Source: Vallitalea sp. (GTDB lineage: Bacteria > Bacillota > Clostridia > Lachnospirales > Vallitaleaceae). From it: a stretch of DNA of 64,000 nt. The notes beneath the pieces are model-generated. The model ran no database searches and was not told the DNA's origin. It saw only the letters and a list, made by a program, of their open reading frames with translations. The stretch covers positions 1 to 64,000 of the forward strand of contig NZ_JAOARO010000018.1 in assembly GCF_025211055.1 (NCBI RefSeq), written 5' to 3'. Shown in pieces: positions 26,415 to 36,430 of this stretch (its first letter is position 1; every line of letters begins with the position of its first letter). Made by a program: the position numbers and the translations under genes.

Positions 26415-27468
26415 TGTAATCACCCCGCTTTAGAGAATTAATCAAAGTAAGAATCCAAAGTGGTAATGTTTCAAAATCAACATTATTATGAGCTACTCTT
26501 TCTAGGATAACCTTAGCAGGTACTTTTCCTTCATTGCAGCCACCAGATATCTTTCTAGCGAAATTATAATGTCTAAGGAATTTGTGTAATGCTCGTTCTA
26601 CCTTATTGAAAGAGTCAATATTTTCTTTAGTAATTCTACTATAGAACTCTTTTACCAATAACTTATTAAATTCATCCATATCATTGAAGATAGAATTGTT
26701 TTCATGTGAAATGAACTTGTGATTAATATTAAAATCTTCCATTATATTCCTATACTTATTGTTTTTAATAAAATAGGGTATGAATTCTCTTGTTTTTTCT
26801 GTTAATAAATTATCAATGTCTAAGTTCAAAGTGCTCATTAAGTAACCTAGTTTCAGCTCGAAATAATCCCACATATCTATGTCTTGTTTTTTATTATATA
26901 TCTTAACAGAACCCCATTTTGAATAAGTGTCATAGAGAGTATATTGATATATTTTGCCAATACCTTCATATGTACCTATAAAATCGATTCTTTGAATAAC
27001 TAGATAACCTACATATGACTTTTTTTTGTTATCAAAACATTTTATTAATTTTCTATTATTTCTATTCCCGCCAGAATTTTGTTTTTTATTTTTAGAATAT
27101 TGTAGTCTTTGGACTTTTTTTGATAGGTTGTTCCTTTTTAAGACATTATAAATCCCCGATACCCCGATATCATAACCCTCAGCTTTTAACTCATAATAGA
27201 TTCTATTGGGTCCATCTTCAGGAAATCTTTGTACATATGATAAGATTTCATTTTCTATTGTTTTATTAACTTTATTAGGCATTTTAGGCTTTTTGTGTTC
27301 TTTGATCTCTAGTCCCATCATACCATGTTTTAGATAAGCTCTTTTCCAATTGTAATATGTAGTTCTTGAAATTCCAAACAAATCACATGTCTCAGAAACA
27401 TTGTTCTCTTTCAAAGCATGTTTCAGAATCATATATTTGTTATATGAATTAAAAACTTCTGCTTTCAT
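26401..27468 (-). CDS. helix-turn-helix protein derived from an IS481-like DDE transposase
   Basis: A 355-residue protein. Residues ~10-60 form an HTH_29-type domain (VSETCDLFGISRTTYYNWK), ~70-120 a second winged helix, and ~150-325 an integrase-like fold. In IS481 transposases the triad sits in a first Asp, a TDNGxEF motif and an NGxVERxN motif. Here the first Asp (D162) remains, TDNG is TEKT (223-226) and NGxVER is NDMDEF (262-267), so the active site looks degraded. No terminal inverted repeats or second copy are seen. Overlap with the flavin-oxidase gene suggests domestication, perhaps as a DNA-binding regulator. Confidence 0.65.
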   Translation of the reverse strand: MKAEVFNSYNKYMILKHALKENNVSETCDLFGISRTTYYNWKRAYLKHGMMGLEIKEHKKPKMPNKVNKTIENEILSYVQRFPEDGPNRIYYELKAEGYDIGVSGIYNVLKRNNLSKKVQRLQYSKNKKQNSGGNRNNRKLIKCFDNKKKSYVGYLVIQRIDFIGTYEGIGKIYQYTLYDTYSKWGSVKIYNKKQDIDMWDYFELKLGYLMSTLNLDIDNLLTEKTREFIPYFIKNNKYRNIMEDFNINHKFISHENNSIFNDMDEFNKLLVKEFYSRITKENIDSFNKVERALHKFLRHYNFARKISGGCNEGKVPAKVILERVAHNNVDFETLPLWILTLINSLKRGDYNEEN

Positions 27469-27806
27469 ATCAGTCCCTCACTTTTTCATATATTATGAAT
27501 AAGAGTTTGGTTTATATATACATTCTAGTCTAAATACTTAATAAAATCAATTTATTATATTAATCTTTTTCCTATTATCTCTAAGGCTAACTTTTTAGAC
27601 ATAGATAGTGAATCTACAAAATATAAATCGTATATATCATATAATCGGGATAATTTTTTTATATCATCTAATATTTTAGTAGATAACAAGCTAAAATGTC
27701 CTTTTTATTAGTATATGATATCTGTTATAATGAAACAAATTATTAACATTTATTTTGCATTATAAAATTATATTAACAATCTTTGTAATTAGAGAGGAGT
27801 TACACC
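27469..27806. other. 338-base divergent intergenic region
   Basis: AT-rich, between the divergent transposase-like and YgjV-GNAT genes. TATAAT at 27726-27731 is a likely -10 element for the rightward gene. I see no coding remnant or strong palindrome. Confidence 0.4.
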
Positions 27807-28430
27807 ATGGAAAATTGGCTTGAATGGCTAGGTTATTTAGCTTCACTTATTGTTTTAGTATCTTTACTTATGAGTTCAATAATAAAATTAAGATGGATAA
27901 GTCTACTAGGTTCTTTTTTATTTTCATTGTATGGTTTTTTGATAGGTGCTTTACCTGTAGGGTTTATGAATCTAGGTATTTGCTTTATCAATATCTATTT
28001 CTTATTCAAGATATATAATTATAAGGAATATTTTAAGATACTACCAATCAAGAAACGTTCCCTTTATTATGACTATTTTCTTGATTTTTATAGGGATGAG
28101 ATAAATAAATTCCACGAATCAGAGTTTAGTATAGAAAATTCAGATGTAGCTTTCTATATTCTAAGAAACATGGTTCCAGCAGGAATATTCATGTCAGCAC
28201 AACTAAATGATAACACCCTTAAGATAAATCTGGATTTTGTAGTTCCGGAATACAGGGATTTTAAGATAGCAAATTATATTTTTGATAAGAATAAAGAATA
28301 TTTTACTGATAAAGGCTACTATAACCTTGTTAGTTTTTCTTCTAATGAGAAGCATATAAAATATTTATTGAAGATGGGATTTCAATTAGATTCTTTTGAA
28401 GGTGAAAAATGCTATATGAAATCGTTATAA
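27807..28430 (+). CDS. YgjV-like membrane domain fused to a GNAT-type acetyltransferase domain
   Basis: A 207-residue protein. Residues 1-75 contain three membrane segments with a pattern like the small YgjV/lactate-permease-associated membrane family (WLGYLASLIVLVSLLMSS, LGSFLFSLYGFLIGALP). Residues ~85-207 look like a compact GNAT domain: FVVPEYRDFKIANYIF corresponds to the acetyl-CoA loop, and NEKHIKYLLKMGFQ to the closing helix and strand. The canonical R/QxxGxG/A is weak (RDFKIA), so activity is uncertain. AGAGGAG precedes the ATG; two hairpins follow the stop. Confidence 0.55.
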   Translation: MENWLEWLGYLASLIVLVSLLMSSIIKLRWISLLGSFLFSLYGFLIGALPVGFMNLGICFINIYFLFKIYNYKEYFKILPIKKRSLYYDYFLDFYRDEINKFHESEFSIENSDVAFYILRNMVPAGIFMSAQLNDNTLKINLDFVVPEYRDFKIANYIFDKNKEYFTDKGYYNLVSFSSNEKHIKYLLKMGFQLDSFEGEKCYMKSL

Positions 28431-28440
28431 AATAGCTACC

Positions 28441-28494
28441 AGTTAGATAGTATACTAACTGTTCTTGAACCTGAATTTCATGAAATTCAGGTTC
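28441..28494. terminator. bidirectional terminator with a perfect 14-bp stem
   Basis: GAACCTGAATTTCA (28467-28480) is followed directly by its exact complement TGAAATTCAGGTTC, then TTATTTG. A smaller hairpin (AGTTAG/CTAACT, 28441-28460) precedes it. It lies between convergent genes. Confidence 0.85.
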
Positions 28495-28520
28495 TTATTT
28501 GTTTGATTCTAATATTAATA

Positions 28521-29570
28521 CTATGCTTTTATTGCCCATCGCATTTTAGTAGAACGAGCACGACTATTAATACGACATTCCTCTGCTGATGGTCTAATAA
28601 TGTCAGGAGCAATTTTTTGGTAGACACCTTCACGTAATAAACGCTTAAAGGATTTTTTAACAAGACGATCTTCACCTGAATGAAAAGATAATATTGCTAC
28701 TCGTCCTCCTGGAGCGAGGCTATCAGGTAGTTTTTCCAAAAATTCATATAAAACTTCGTATTCATTATTGACATCAATTCTTAAAGCTTGAAAAGATCTT
28801 TGACAGGATTTTTTAATCTCATCTTTTCTTTTATCTTTTGGAATAAATTGTAGAGCCTCTTTTATTATACATTGCAACTGAGTTGTTGTAATAATATTTG
28901 TTCCTTTTTTTATTTCAGATATAATAGCACGAGAGATTACTTCTGCATAAGGTTCATCTGCATTTTCTATTAACATACCTTGTAACTCCTCTTGTGAAAT
29001 ATCTTTTAAGCACTCTGCTGCGGATATGCCCTTATCCGGATTTAGTCGTAAATCTAGTGGTCCTTCATTCTTATATGAAAATCCTCTTTCAGGATTATCT
29101 ATTTGCATTGAAGATACCCCTAAATCAGCTAATACAAAATTCAGTGGTCCTGACTCAGCTGTTATTTCATCTATGTTGGAAAAGTTCATTTGCTTGATAG
29201 TTAATATTTTACCATCATAACCTAACTTCTCTAAGCGTTCTCTAGTACGTACTAATTCAATAGGATCAACATCAAGTGCATACAAGTGTCCTTTTGAGTC
29301 TAGACATTTAAGCATTTCCAAGGTATGACCACCATAACCTAATGTTGCATCTAATCCAATTTGTCCAGGAACTATTTGTAAGAATTCCAATATTTCTTTC
29401 ACGCAAATTGAAATATGCATACCCGCAGGTGTACTACCTTTACGAATCACTTTTGCTACTGTATCGCCATATTTTTCTGGTTGAAGTTCCTTGTATTTTT
29501 CTTTATAAGATCTAGGATGAGTCCCTTTATATCTAACACGTCGCTTATGTTTTTGTTCTTGCCTATCCAT
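28521..29570 (-). CDS. RsmH-family 16S rRNA (cytosine-N4) methyltransferase, extended form
   Basis: A 349-residue enzyme. GLDATLGYGGHTLEML is the SAM loop, and FVLADLGVSSMQID followed by RGFSY is the RsmH signature (N4-methylation of C1402 in 16S rRNA). It has about 45 extra N-terminal residues, rich in Lys/Arg, compared with the ~310-residue RsmH. It is not next to mraZ, ftsL or pbp genes, the usual site of rsmH, so it is probably a second copy with a possibly different target. AGAGAGG lies before the ATG. It is monocistronic. Confidence 0.85.
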   Translation of the reverse strand: MDRQEQKHKRRVRYKGTHPRSYKEKYKELQPEKYGDTVAKVIRKGSTPAGMHISICVKEILEFLQIVPGQIGLDATLGYGGHTLEMLKCLDSKGHLYALDVDPIELVRTRERLEKLGYDGKILTIKQMNFSNIDEITAESGPLNFVLADLGVSSMQIDNPERGFSYKNEGPLDLRLNPDKGISAAECLKDISQEELQGMLIENADEPYAEVISRAIISEIKKGTNIITTTQLQCIIKEALQFIPKDKRKDEIKKSCQRSFQALRIDVNNEYEVLYEFLEKLPDSLAPGGRVAILSFHSGEDRLVKKSFKRLLREGVYQKIAPDIIRPSAEECRINSRARSTKMRWAIKA

Positions 29571-29914
29571 TGTATAACCTCTCTTTTTTTATGGGTATTA
29601 TTATTAATTGTCAATATGTAAAAATTATATCATTCACAAACATGCCAGTCAATTTCATTTCCTATAACTCTTAGATTTTAAGACTTTGTTTCAAAATAAT
29701 ATGTTGATACGTGTATATTATGATTATAGACTGTTTAGATAGGTCTTTCCATGTCTTTACGAATTACTAAAAACATAGTATAATTAGCTTGCATTTAACA
29801 TCTTGTACATTCACTATATTAGATTAAATTAATCATATTTAAAAGTTAGCTTAATATTTATATTTTTAACAAATAGTGCAATATATATATTAATATTTTA
29901 TTGAAGGTGATACA
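29571..29914. other. 344-base divergent intergenic region
   Basis: AT-rich and non-coding in all frames as far as I can see. It must hold the promoters of the RsmH-like and TetR genes. No convincing palindrome was found. Confidence 0.4.
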
Positions 29915-30478
29915 ATGAATGGTAAATTAGATAGACGATCTATGAGAACCCAAAAATTAATATTTGAAGCATTTGATGAATTACTCTCAGAAAATCAATA
30001 CAGCAAAATTACTGTTGAGGATATTACTTCAAGAGCCAACATTGGAAGATCAACATTTTATTCTCACTTTCAAACAAAAGATGAATTATTATATAAATCA
30101 TGCCAAAAACTTTTTCAACATGTATTCGCTGAAAAAGTTTTTGTAGAAGCAACTCATGATTTTTCACAAGCTAGAGATTTTAATGATTATATTACTCATA
30201 TTTTATATCACCTAAAGGATAATAAGAAAATTATTAAATCCATGTTAACCTTTGAAGATAGCGGTGTATTTATGAATTACTTTAAAGAATACATTTATGA
30301 TTCTTTTTCAAAAGTTATTCAACCAATTAATACTAATAACATTGATATAGAATATATAAATAATCATATTGTATCAAGCTTTGTTGAAACAATAAGATGG
30401 TGGTTTAACCATAATTTGAAAGATTCACCAGAAAAAGTGGCTGATTATTATTTATATATAATCAAAAGTATAATTTAA
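29915..30478 (+). CDS. TetR/AcrR-family regulator
   Basis: A 187-residue protein. The N-terminal helix-turn-helix (ITVEDITSRANIGRSTFYSHF) is followed by a ligand domain similar to the TetR_C_7/C_8 group found in DhaS- and YvdT-like regulators. GAAGGTGAT precedes the ATG. It converges on the P-type ATPase gene 26 bases away; whether it controls that gene is unknown. Confidence 0.9.
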   Translation: MNGKLDRRSMRTQKLIFEAFDELLSENQYSKITVEDITSRANIGRSTFYSHFQTKDELLYKSCQKLFQHVFAEKVFVEATHDFSQARDFNDYITHILYHLKDNKKIIKSMLTFEDSGVFMNYFKEYIYDSFSKVIQPINTNNIDIEYINNHIVSSFVETIRWWFNHNLKDSPEKVADYYLYIIKSII

Positions 30479-30504
30479 TTTTATAATATATATTTTGTAT
30501 TCCT

Positions 30505-32406
30505 TTACATAACTTTAGCTAAACTGGTATTTTTGTTATCCTCTTTATTCTCATAATTTCTATCATACAGCAATGCTGCATTTAGAACAACAAGAACAGA
30601 ACCTGCGTTATGGACAAGTGCACCTGTTATAGGGTTCAAAAGTCCCAGTACACTCATTATTATTGCGAGCACATTAATAATCATGGACACTGTTATATTA
30701 AATTTAATTGTTTTTACAGTTGCATTTGCAAGTCTTTTTACATATGGTATTTTACCAATATCATCTCCTAATAACGCAATATCAGCTGCTTCAATTGCAA
30801 CATCAGAACCTATTGTACCCATTGCTATACTTACGTCTGCAGTTTTTAATGCTGGTGCATCATTTACTCCATCTCCAACCATAGCTACTATTTTCTTGTT
30901 ATTTTTTAATTTTTTAACATGGGAAACTTTATCCTCTGGCAATAAATCACTGTGAATATTTGATATACCTATTTTTTCAGCAAAAAAATTAGCTGTTTTT
31001 TCATTATCCCCTGTAAGTAATACTACTTCTGTATTCATATGTTTCAATTCATCAACAATATCTTTTACATCATTACGCAATATATCAGATAGTCCAATTA
31101 CACCAACACATATACCATCTATTGCCATAAGAATTAAAGCCATTCCCTTGTTTTGAAGTTCATTGATATTATATTCTATTTGCTTATCAATTGTAATATT
31201 GTTTTCCTTCAAGAAATTTACTTTTCCACAATATACAGCTTTAGAATCAATTATACCTTTTACTCCTTTTCCTGGAATCATTGAAAATTTTTCACAATCT
31301 ATAAAATCTATATTTTCCTCTTGAGCTTTTTCTACCACTGATTTAGCTAGTGGATGTTCGGATAACCTTTCAATACTTGATACCAATGTCAAAAATTTCT
31401 CTCTGTCTATCATATTTTTATCAAAATATATATCACTAACTGTCAATTTACCATAAGTTAATGTCCCAGTTTTATCAAAAGTTATTGTATCAACCTTGCC
31501 CATACTTTCTAATGCTGAACCAGATTTTATAATAATACCTTTTTTTGTAGCCTGACCAATGGCAGCCATTATTGAAGTAGGGGTTGCTAATGCCAGCGCA
31601 CAAGGACAGAAAACAACAAGAACAGTTACGCCTCTTACTACATTACCAGTAATGAGCCAAACAAATATGGCAATTAATAACGCTATAGGAACTAACCATA
31701 CAGCTAATTTATCTGCAATTCTCTGCATTGGAGCTTTATTTTTTTCAGCTTCTTCAACCATCTTTATCATCTTTTTAAGTGATGAATCTTCTCCAACAGC
31801 TATTGCTTTTATATCAATAGTTCCATAACAATTCAGAGTTCCACAATATACATCATCACCCATAGACTTATCAACTGGTAAGGATTCTCCTGTCATTATA
31901 GATTGATCAATAGATGAACTACCATTTATTATAACGCCATCTACAGGTATTTTTTCTCCTGGTAATACTCTTAGATTATCATTTAGTTTAATATCTTTTG
32001 CATCTATTAATTCCTCTTTATCATCTCCTGTAAGTATTCTTCCTTTTACTGGCGTAAGGTTAATAAGATTCTTTAACCCTTTATGTGCTTTCTCTACAGT
32101 TTTATCTTCCAATATGGCTCCTATTGCCATAATAAAAGCAACTTCACCAGCCGCAAAGAATTCGCCTATTAAAATAGATGCAACCATAGCCATTGATATT
32201 AATAATGCCGAAGATACCCACCTTTCAAATATTAACCTCTCCAATGCTAATATTAACATGGGAATACCAGAAATTAAAACTGCACCCCAAGCAAAATCAA
32301 TAGGAGATTGTATTCCAAAAAGCATACATATTAGACTTAATATTAAGAATATGCCTGATACAATTGTCATCTTAACACCAAATAAAAAGTCCATTAATTT
32401 CTTCAT
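30505..32406 (-). CDS. heavy-metal P1B-type ATPase
   Basis: A 633-residue pump beginning at an ATG preceded by AAGGAGG. It has about eight membrane helices, the membrane metal site CPC in FCPCALALATPTS, the phosphorylation motif DKTGTLTYG, the HP motif SEHPLAKS in the nucleotide domain and GDGVNDAPAL. No N-terminal HMA or His-rich metal domain is present. CPCALALATP is close to the CPC classes that move Cu+, Zn2+ or Cd2+; metal identity cannot be fixed. The leader contains a 12+12 bp inverted repeat, suggesting metal- or ligand-responsive control. Confidence 0.88.
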   Translation of the reverse strand: MKKLMDFLFGVKMTIVSGIFLILSLICMLFGIQSPIDFAWGAVLISGIPMLILALERLIFERWVSSALLISMAMVASILIGEFFAAGEVAFIMAIGAILEDKTVEKAHKGLKNLINLTPVKGRILTGDDKEELIDAKDIKLNDNLRVLPGEKIPVDGVIINGSSSIDQSIMTGESLPVDKSMGDDVYCGTLNCYGTIDIKAIAVGEDSSLKKMIKMVEEAEKNKAPMQRIADKLAVWLVPIALLIAIFVWLITGNVVRGVTVLVVFCPCALALATPTSIMAAIGQATKKGIIIKSGSALESMGKVDTITFDKTGTLTYGKLTVSDIYFDKNMIDREKFLTLVSSIERLSEHPLAKSVVEKAQEENIDFIDCEKFSMIPGKGVKGIIDSKAVYCGKVNFLKENNITIDKQIEYNINELQNKGMALILMAIDGICVGVIGLSDILRNDVKDIVDELKHMNTEVVLLTGDNEKTANFFAEKIGISNIHSDLLPEDKVSHVKKLKNNKKIVAMVGDGVNDAPALKTADVSIAMGTIGSDVAIEAADIALLGDDIGKIPYVKRLANATVKTIKFNITVSMIINVLAIIMSVLGLLNPITGALVHNAGSVLVVLNAALLYDRNYENKEDNKNTSLAKVM

Positions 32407-32427
32407 TGTATATTCCTCCTTACAAAA

Positions 32428-32463
32428 ACAGTACAATATACCTGTTAGTTAATATTGTACTGT
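32428..32463. promoter_or_regulatory. operator-like inverted repeat ACAGTACAATAT-N12-ATATTGTACTGT
   Basis: A perfect 12+12 bp inverted repeat with a 12-base centre begins 22 bases upstream of the ATPase start. A related half-site (TACTGTAC) occurs near 32519-32526. It is a strong candidate binding site for a dimeric regulator of the ATPase gene. Confidence 0.65.
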
Positions 32464-32594
32464 AATTATAATTCTAAATATAAACGAAAACAATAATCAA
32501 TATCATATAAATGTTCAATACTGTACATATATGAATAAATGTTCAAAAAAGATATTTTATATTTGTCTTTACCTCAATTTTCACTTCACTACTT

Positions 32595-34694
32595 TTATAT
32601 AGTGAATTTAGAAATAGTCTGCTGCAATTCCATAGCTAACTCTGCTAGATTAGCACTGGCATTAGCCATTTCTTGAATAGAAGCAGATTGTTCTTGTGTA
32701 GATGCCGATGCTTCTTCTGTACCAGCAGCATTTTCTTCAGCTATTGCAGAAAGTGATTGTATTATATCAAGGATATTCGATTTTCTATTATCCATTTCTT
32801 CCACAGAGGTGCTCATTTTTTCAATCGCATCTTCAGTTGAACTAACTGCTACTGATATTTCATTATACTTTTCTTCAGTTTCTTTCACACTATCAACTTG
32901 TTTATTAACTGTTACTCTAACTTCTTCCATCTTCTCTACTGCCCCTGATGAATTTCTATGCAATTCATTTACTATGCTATCAATCTCCTTAGTCGAAGAA
33001 GTAGATTGTTCTGCTAACTTCCTTATTTCTTCTGCTACCACTGCAAAACCTTTACCTGCTTCACCTGCTCTTGCAGCTTCAATGGCAGCATTTAATGCTA
33101 ATAAATTTGTCTGCTCTGCAATAGATGCTATAACTCCACTAGCTTTTCCTATTTTGTCAGAACTATAATTTGTTTCCTCAATAATTTTAAAAATTTCATT
33201 AGCTGATTGTCCACTTATTCTAGTTTTATGTATTAAATCTTTGATAACTTCCAACCCTTCGTCTATCAATCTATAGACATTATTAGATGAGTTATTTACA
33301 TCATCCATATAGCTTTGATTTTGATTAATCAATTGACCAAGATCCGTAATTTTTGAAGCTCCCTTCTCCGTATCTTGAGCCTGACCCATTGCACCTTTTG
33401 CTAATTCATCAATGGTTTTTGATACTTCTTCTGAACTACTTGCTACCTGTTCTGCAGTTGCCGTTAACTCTTCTGAAGAGGCAGAAACATGACTTGATAC
33501 GTCCTGAACTTGTTTAATTAGCTCAATAAAATTATTTTGCATTGTAGTTAATGCTCTCGCTATATCTCCTGTTTCATCTTTACGATTTAAAAACTTAATT
33601 GCTTTATGTTCTTTTTGAAAAGATAGATCAAATGCTGCTAAGCGGTTTATTAATTCAGATAGAATATGTATTGTATTAACAACATACTTACTATTCCAAT
33701 ACATAAAAAGTGTCATTAAAACTGTTCCTATTATAGCTAGTACAATAGTTATTTTAAGTAGGTTATTTGCTTCAGCCATCATTTCATCATATGGAACAAT
33801 GGCACTGTACGACCATTTTAAATCAGATCCTTCAAAATTTATTGGTTCATATACTTTTTGTACATCTTTACCCATTGATTCAGACCATGAGAAGCTAATA
33901 AAAGACTCACCCTTATTTATTTTATCTAATATTTCTTCCCCTTTATCACCAGTAAATTCTCCACCAATTTTATTAAGTCTATCTTCTTTTAGATGAGCAA
34001 GTACTATGCCTTTGTCACTAATTAGTCTACCGAATCCTGTATCAAAAAACTTAACATCAGCACAAATATTTTTCAAAGTATTAAGAGAAATATCAAATCC
34101 CGCAATACCTATAAACTTCCCATTCTTAAATATAGGCTGACTCATTGTAATACATGTGACGCTTTCATTATTAATATTCCATATATTAGGATCAGAAATA
34201 TACAATTCTCCAGTTTCTTTTGGAACATCATAATATTCGTTTCCTTCAATGTTTTTACAATAGTCTATTACCAAATCACTCCCCTTACGAGTAATAAGTG
34301 GTGCAAAACGCCCATTTGCATTACTACCTTGTGTACTTCTATTAATCAAGTCGTTATTGTCAAAAGCATTGGAATCAAACACTGCCCAAGCATCTACATA
34401 ATCATTATTATTACTAAGCTGTTCTTTTATATAGTTAATTACACTTTCTCGATTATTATTACCACTTAACATCATTAATTCTATTGACTCACTTAATCCA
34501 ATAGTTGCATGTCGAGCGTGATCTAAAACTTTTTCTAAATCATTTGCTTTGTTTTCAGTAAACAATTCTATTTCTCTGATAGCTGATTCTTTGCTAAAAG
34601 AATGATTCACGAATAATAAATATCCAACGATACTTACCATAACTAGAATAATAATACCTAAATTTAAGTACACTAATCTATTTCTTAGTTTCAT
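32595..34694 (-). CDS. methyl-accepting chemotaxis protein
   Basis: A 699-residue receptor: membrane helix ~8-28, a large extracellular dCache_1 domain ~35-310 (with DAWAVFDS and a GIAGFDISL strand typical of Cache domains), second membrane helix ~315-337, HAMP ~338-395, and a cytoplasmic signalling domain with the conserved tip [21 protein letters not shown] and Glu-rich methylation patches. GGAGATGA lies upstream of the ATG. The ligand is unknown. It has the same architecture as the receptor at 17.4 kb, but the sensor domain differs. Confidence 0.92.
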   Translation of the reverse strand: MKLRNRLVYLNLGIIILVMVSIVGYLLFVNHSFSKESAIREIELFTENKANDLEKVLDHARHATIGLSESIELMMLSGNNNRESVINYIKEQLSNNNDYVDAWAVFDSNAFDNNDLINRSTQGSNANGRFAPLITRKGSDLVIDYCKNIEGNEYYDVPKETGELYISDPNIWNINNESVTCITMSQPIFKNGKFIGIAGFDISLNTLKNICADVKFFDTGFGRLISDKGIVLAHLKEDRLNKIGGEFTGDKGEEILDKINKGESFISFSWSESMGKDVQKVYEPINFEGSDLKWSYSAIVPYDEMMAEANNLLKITIVLAIIGTVLMTLFMYWNSKYVVNTIHILSELINRLAAFDLSFQKEHKAIKFLNRKDETGDIARALTTMQNNFIELIKQVQDVSSHVSASSEELTATAEQVASSSEEVSKTIDELAKGAMGQAQDTEKGASKITDLGQLINQNQSYMDDVNNSSNNVYRLIDEGLEVIKDLIHKTRISGQSANEIFKIIEETNYSSDKIGKASGVIASIAEQTNLLALNAAIEAARAGEAGKGFAVVAEEIRKLAEQSTSSTKEIDSIVNELHRNSSGAVEKMEEVRVTVNKQVDSVKETEEKYNEISVAVSSTEDAIEKMSTSVEEMDNRKSNILDIIQSLSAIAEENAAGTEEASASTQEQSASIQEMANASANLAELAMELQQTISKFTI

Positions 34695-34931
34695 TGTTAG
34701 TCATCTCCTTAATCCATTAATTTGTCGAAACATAGTACTTGTTATTATAACAGTGAACTGTCTTTATAACTATGACTATTGTTAGGTCTTTTATTTTCTT
34801 GAAGAAATATTTTATGTTACAGTCTATTTAATAAGTAACTTTTACTTAGAATTATTAGGATCTAATATCTGAAATTATAGAAAATACAGAATTATAATAA
34901 TTTTTTAACTAATAAAAGCTAGAAGATATTT

Positions 34932-35825
34932 CTATCCCTCTAGCCTCCTAAAATTCTCACAAAACCCTGTTACATACCTTAAAGGTATCTCAACATAACC
35001 TTCTTTTTCACACTGAACTTTATATTGTTTCCGAAATTCAGATGGATTGCACTGATAAAATTTTTTAATATACTTTCTTAAATATTTCTGATCAGAAAAT
35101 CCACATTGATTAGATATATCTATCAGCCTTTTGTCGGTTGTCAACATCATTCTTGCAGCTTTCTCTGTCATCATTGTATGCTTTAGCCAACTAAACCCAT
35201 ATCCAAATCGCTCAAGAATATCAATCCTTAAATAAGCATAGCTCACTCCAAGGTAGCTTGATAAATTCTTTAAACTCATTTCAGATAACTCACTATTTTC
35301 CAAAAAAATCTTCTTATATAGCAATTTGTTTCTTGCAATAATATATTCGCTAAATCGTTTATGGTTCTTTCCAGACGAAATATAGTCAAAATGATAGCAT
35401 AAGAATTTTATTATCTCTTTTGCTTTTTTTCTTGTATTGCAATTACACGAAGTTTTCCCATATTCATGAATTAAATCTCTTAGTTTCAATTGAAGTTCAT
35501 TATATCTTTCTTTATTTCTATTTCCGTATTTAACTGAATTACATAATATAATTGATTCTTTATAGTCACAACAAGCTGAAAGGCAAAATTCCCTATCAAA
35601 CGTTACCACAACAACTAAATTTTCTTCTGTTATTGCTGTTAATTTATGTATCTCTCCCTTATTTAGAACTAATATATCTCCTGATTTCATTATATTATCT
35701 TTTGCCCAAACTCTCAATTTAATTTTACCTGCTACTACCATAACAACTGTCATATTATCGTGCCAATGATAGAGGTGGTCTTTAACAACTCTAACACATG
35801 CATGTACACTGCTATCTATTCCCAT
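34932..35825 (-). CDS. AraC-family regulator with N-terminal cupin domain
   Basis: A 297-residue protein. The first ~90 residues look like a cupin (HWHDNMTVVMVVAGKIKL, GDILVLNKGEIH), and the last ~100 contain the double helix-turn-helix of AraC (LIDISNQCGFSDQKYLRKYIKKF). The cupin probably binds a sugar or other small ligand. A TAG lies immediately before the ATG, so no longer start is possible, although the AGAGGAGG site is 13 bases away. The adjacent genes offer no clear target. Confidence 0.88.
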   Translation of the reverse strand: MGIDSSVHACVRVVKDHLYHWHDNMTVVMVVAGKIKLRVWAKDNIMKSGDILVLNKGEIHKLTAITEENLVVVVTFDREFCLSACCDYKESIILCNSVKYGNRNKERYNELQLKLRDLIHEYGKTSCNCNTRKKAKEIIKFLCYHFDYISSGKNHKRFSEYIIARNKLLYKKIFLENSELSEMSLKNLSSYLGVSYAYLRIDILERFGYGFSWLKHTMMTEKAARMMLTTDKRLIDISNQCGFSDQKYLRKYIKKFYQCNPSEFRKQYKVQCEKEGYVEIPLRYVTGFCENFRRLEG

Positions 35826-36026
35826 CTAATGTAAATTCCTCCTCTCTTTATTTCATAAGCAAGTGGCTGAAAAATTCGTTTATAAACACATTTTTATTCA
35901 ATCACTTCTATTGAAAGATAGTCAAAGTATTATACAATTGTTTTTAGTAGATTTTTATTTATTACTAATTATACCATACATGTATATTTTTTTTACCCTT
36001 TAATTCAAAGCTTATTTTAATTTCAA

Positions 36027-36104
36027 ATGTCATTCTTCTTTATTCACTAAACTTATAGTTATCTCTGTCCCTTATACATCAATCTTATTGTTCTTTAATG
36101 CCAT
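36027..36104 (-). pseudogene. possible fragment of a RhuM/KilA-N-type protein N-terminus
   Basis: From an ATG at 36104 the frame reads MALKNNKIDV, then TAA, then GTEITISLVNKEE, then TGA. This resembles the beta-hairpin start of RhuM/Bro-like phage and virulence proteins (KNxKIxVxGTEIT-x-IS). With two stops in 26 codons it is a relic at best. Confidence 0.3.
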
Positions 36105-36212
36105 TAATTATGCCCCCTTTCACCGTCATAGTGTATTTATTGAATATTATATCACTAACAATAACATATTCCAATATTATTCAATTAATAATGATAATTT
36201 TTAAAAACAAAA

Positions 36213-36249
36213 GACAAAATCTCTTGTTAAACACTAGAAATTTTGTCTC
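36213..36249. terminator. hairpin downstream of the purine island
   Basis: AGACAAAAT (36213-36221) pairs with ATTTTGTCT (36241-36249). It lies about 180 bases beyond the end of the deaminase gene and could terminate the long leftward operon. Confidence 0.5.
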
Positions 36250-36430
36250 TTAATGTATACTACTATGTTATTTAATTATATTTCCTCAGCCATATTCCTA
36301 TTCTATCATTATATTTTTAACGGCATTGAATAGAAAGTATCTTATTTATTCGCCAACTCATCTCTCCACCTAATAAAATAATAATATGAGAAGTAAGATG
36401 TCTGTGGCTTTCGGGATTTCACTCGCCTAT

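Larger units (their letters stand above)
35826..36430. other. 605-base intergenic region with decayed coding sequence
   Basis: It contains a short degenerate reading frame at about 36104-36027 (see separate entry) and a hairpin AGACAAAAT/ATTTTGTCT at 36213-36249. Otherwise it is AT-rich and without recognisable genes. Confidence 0.5.
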
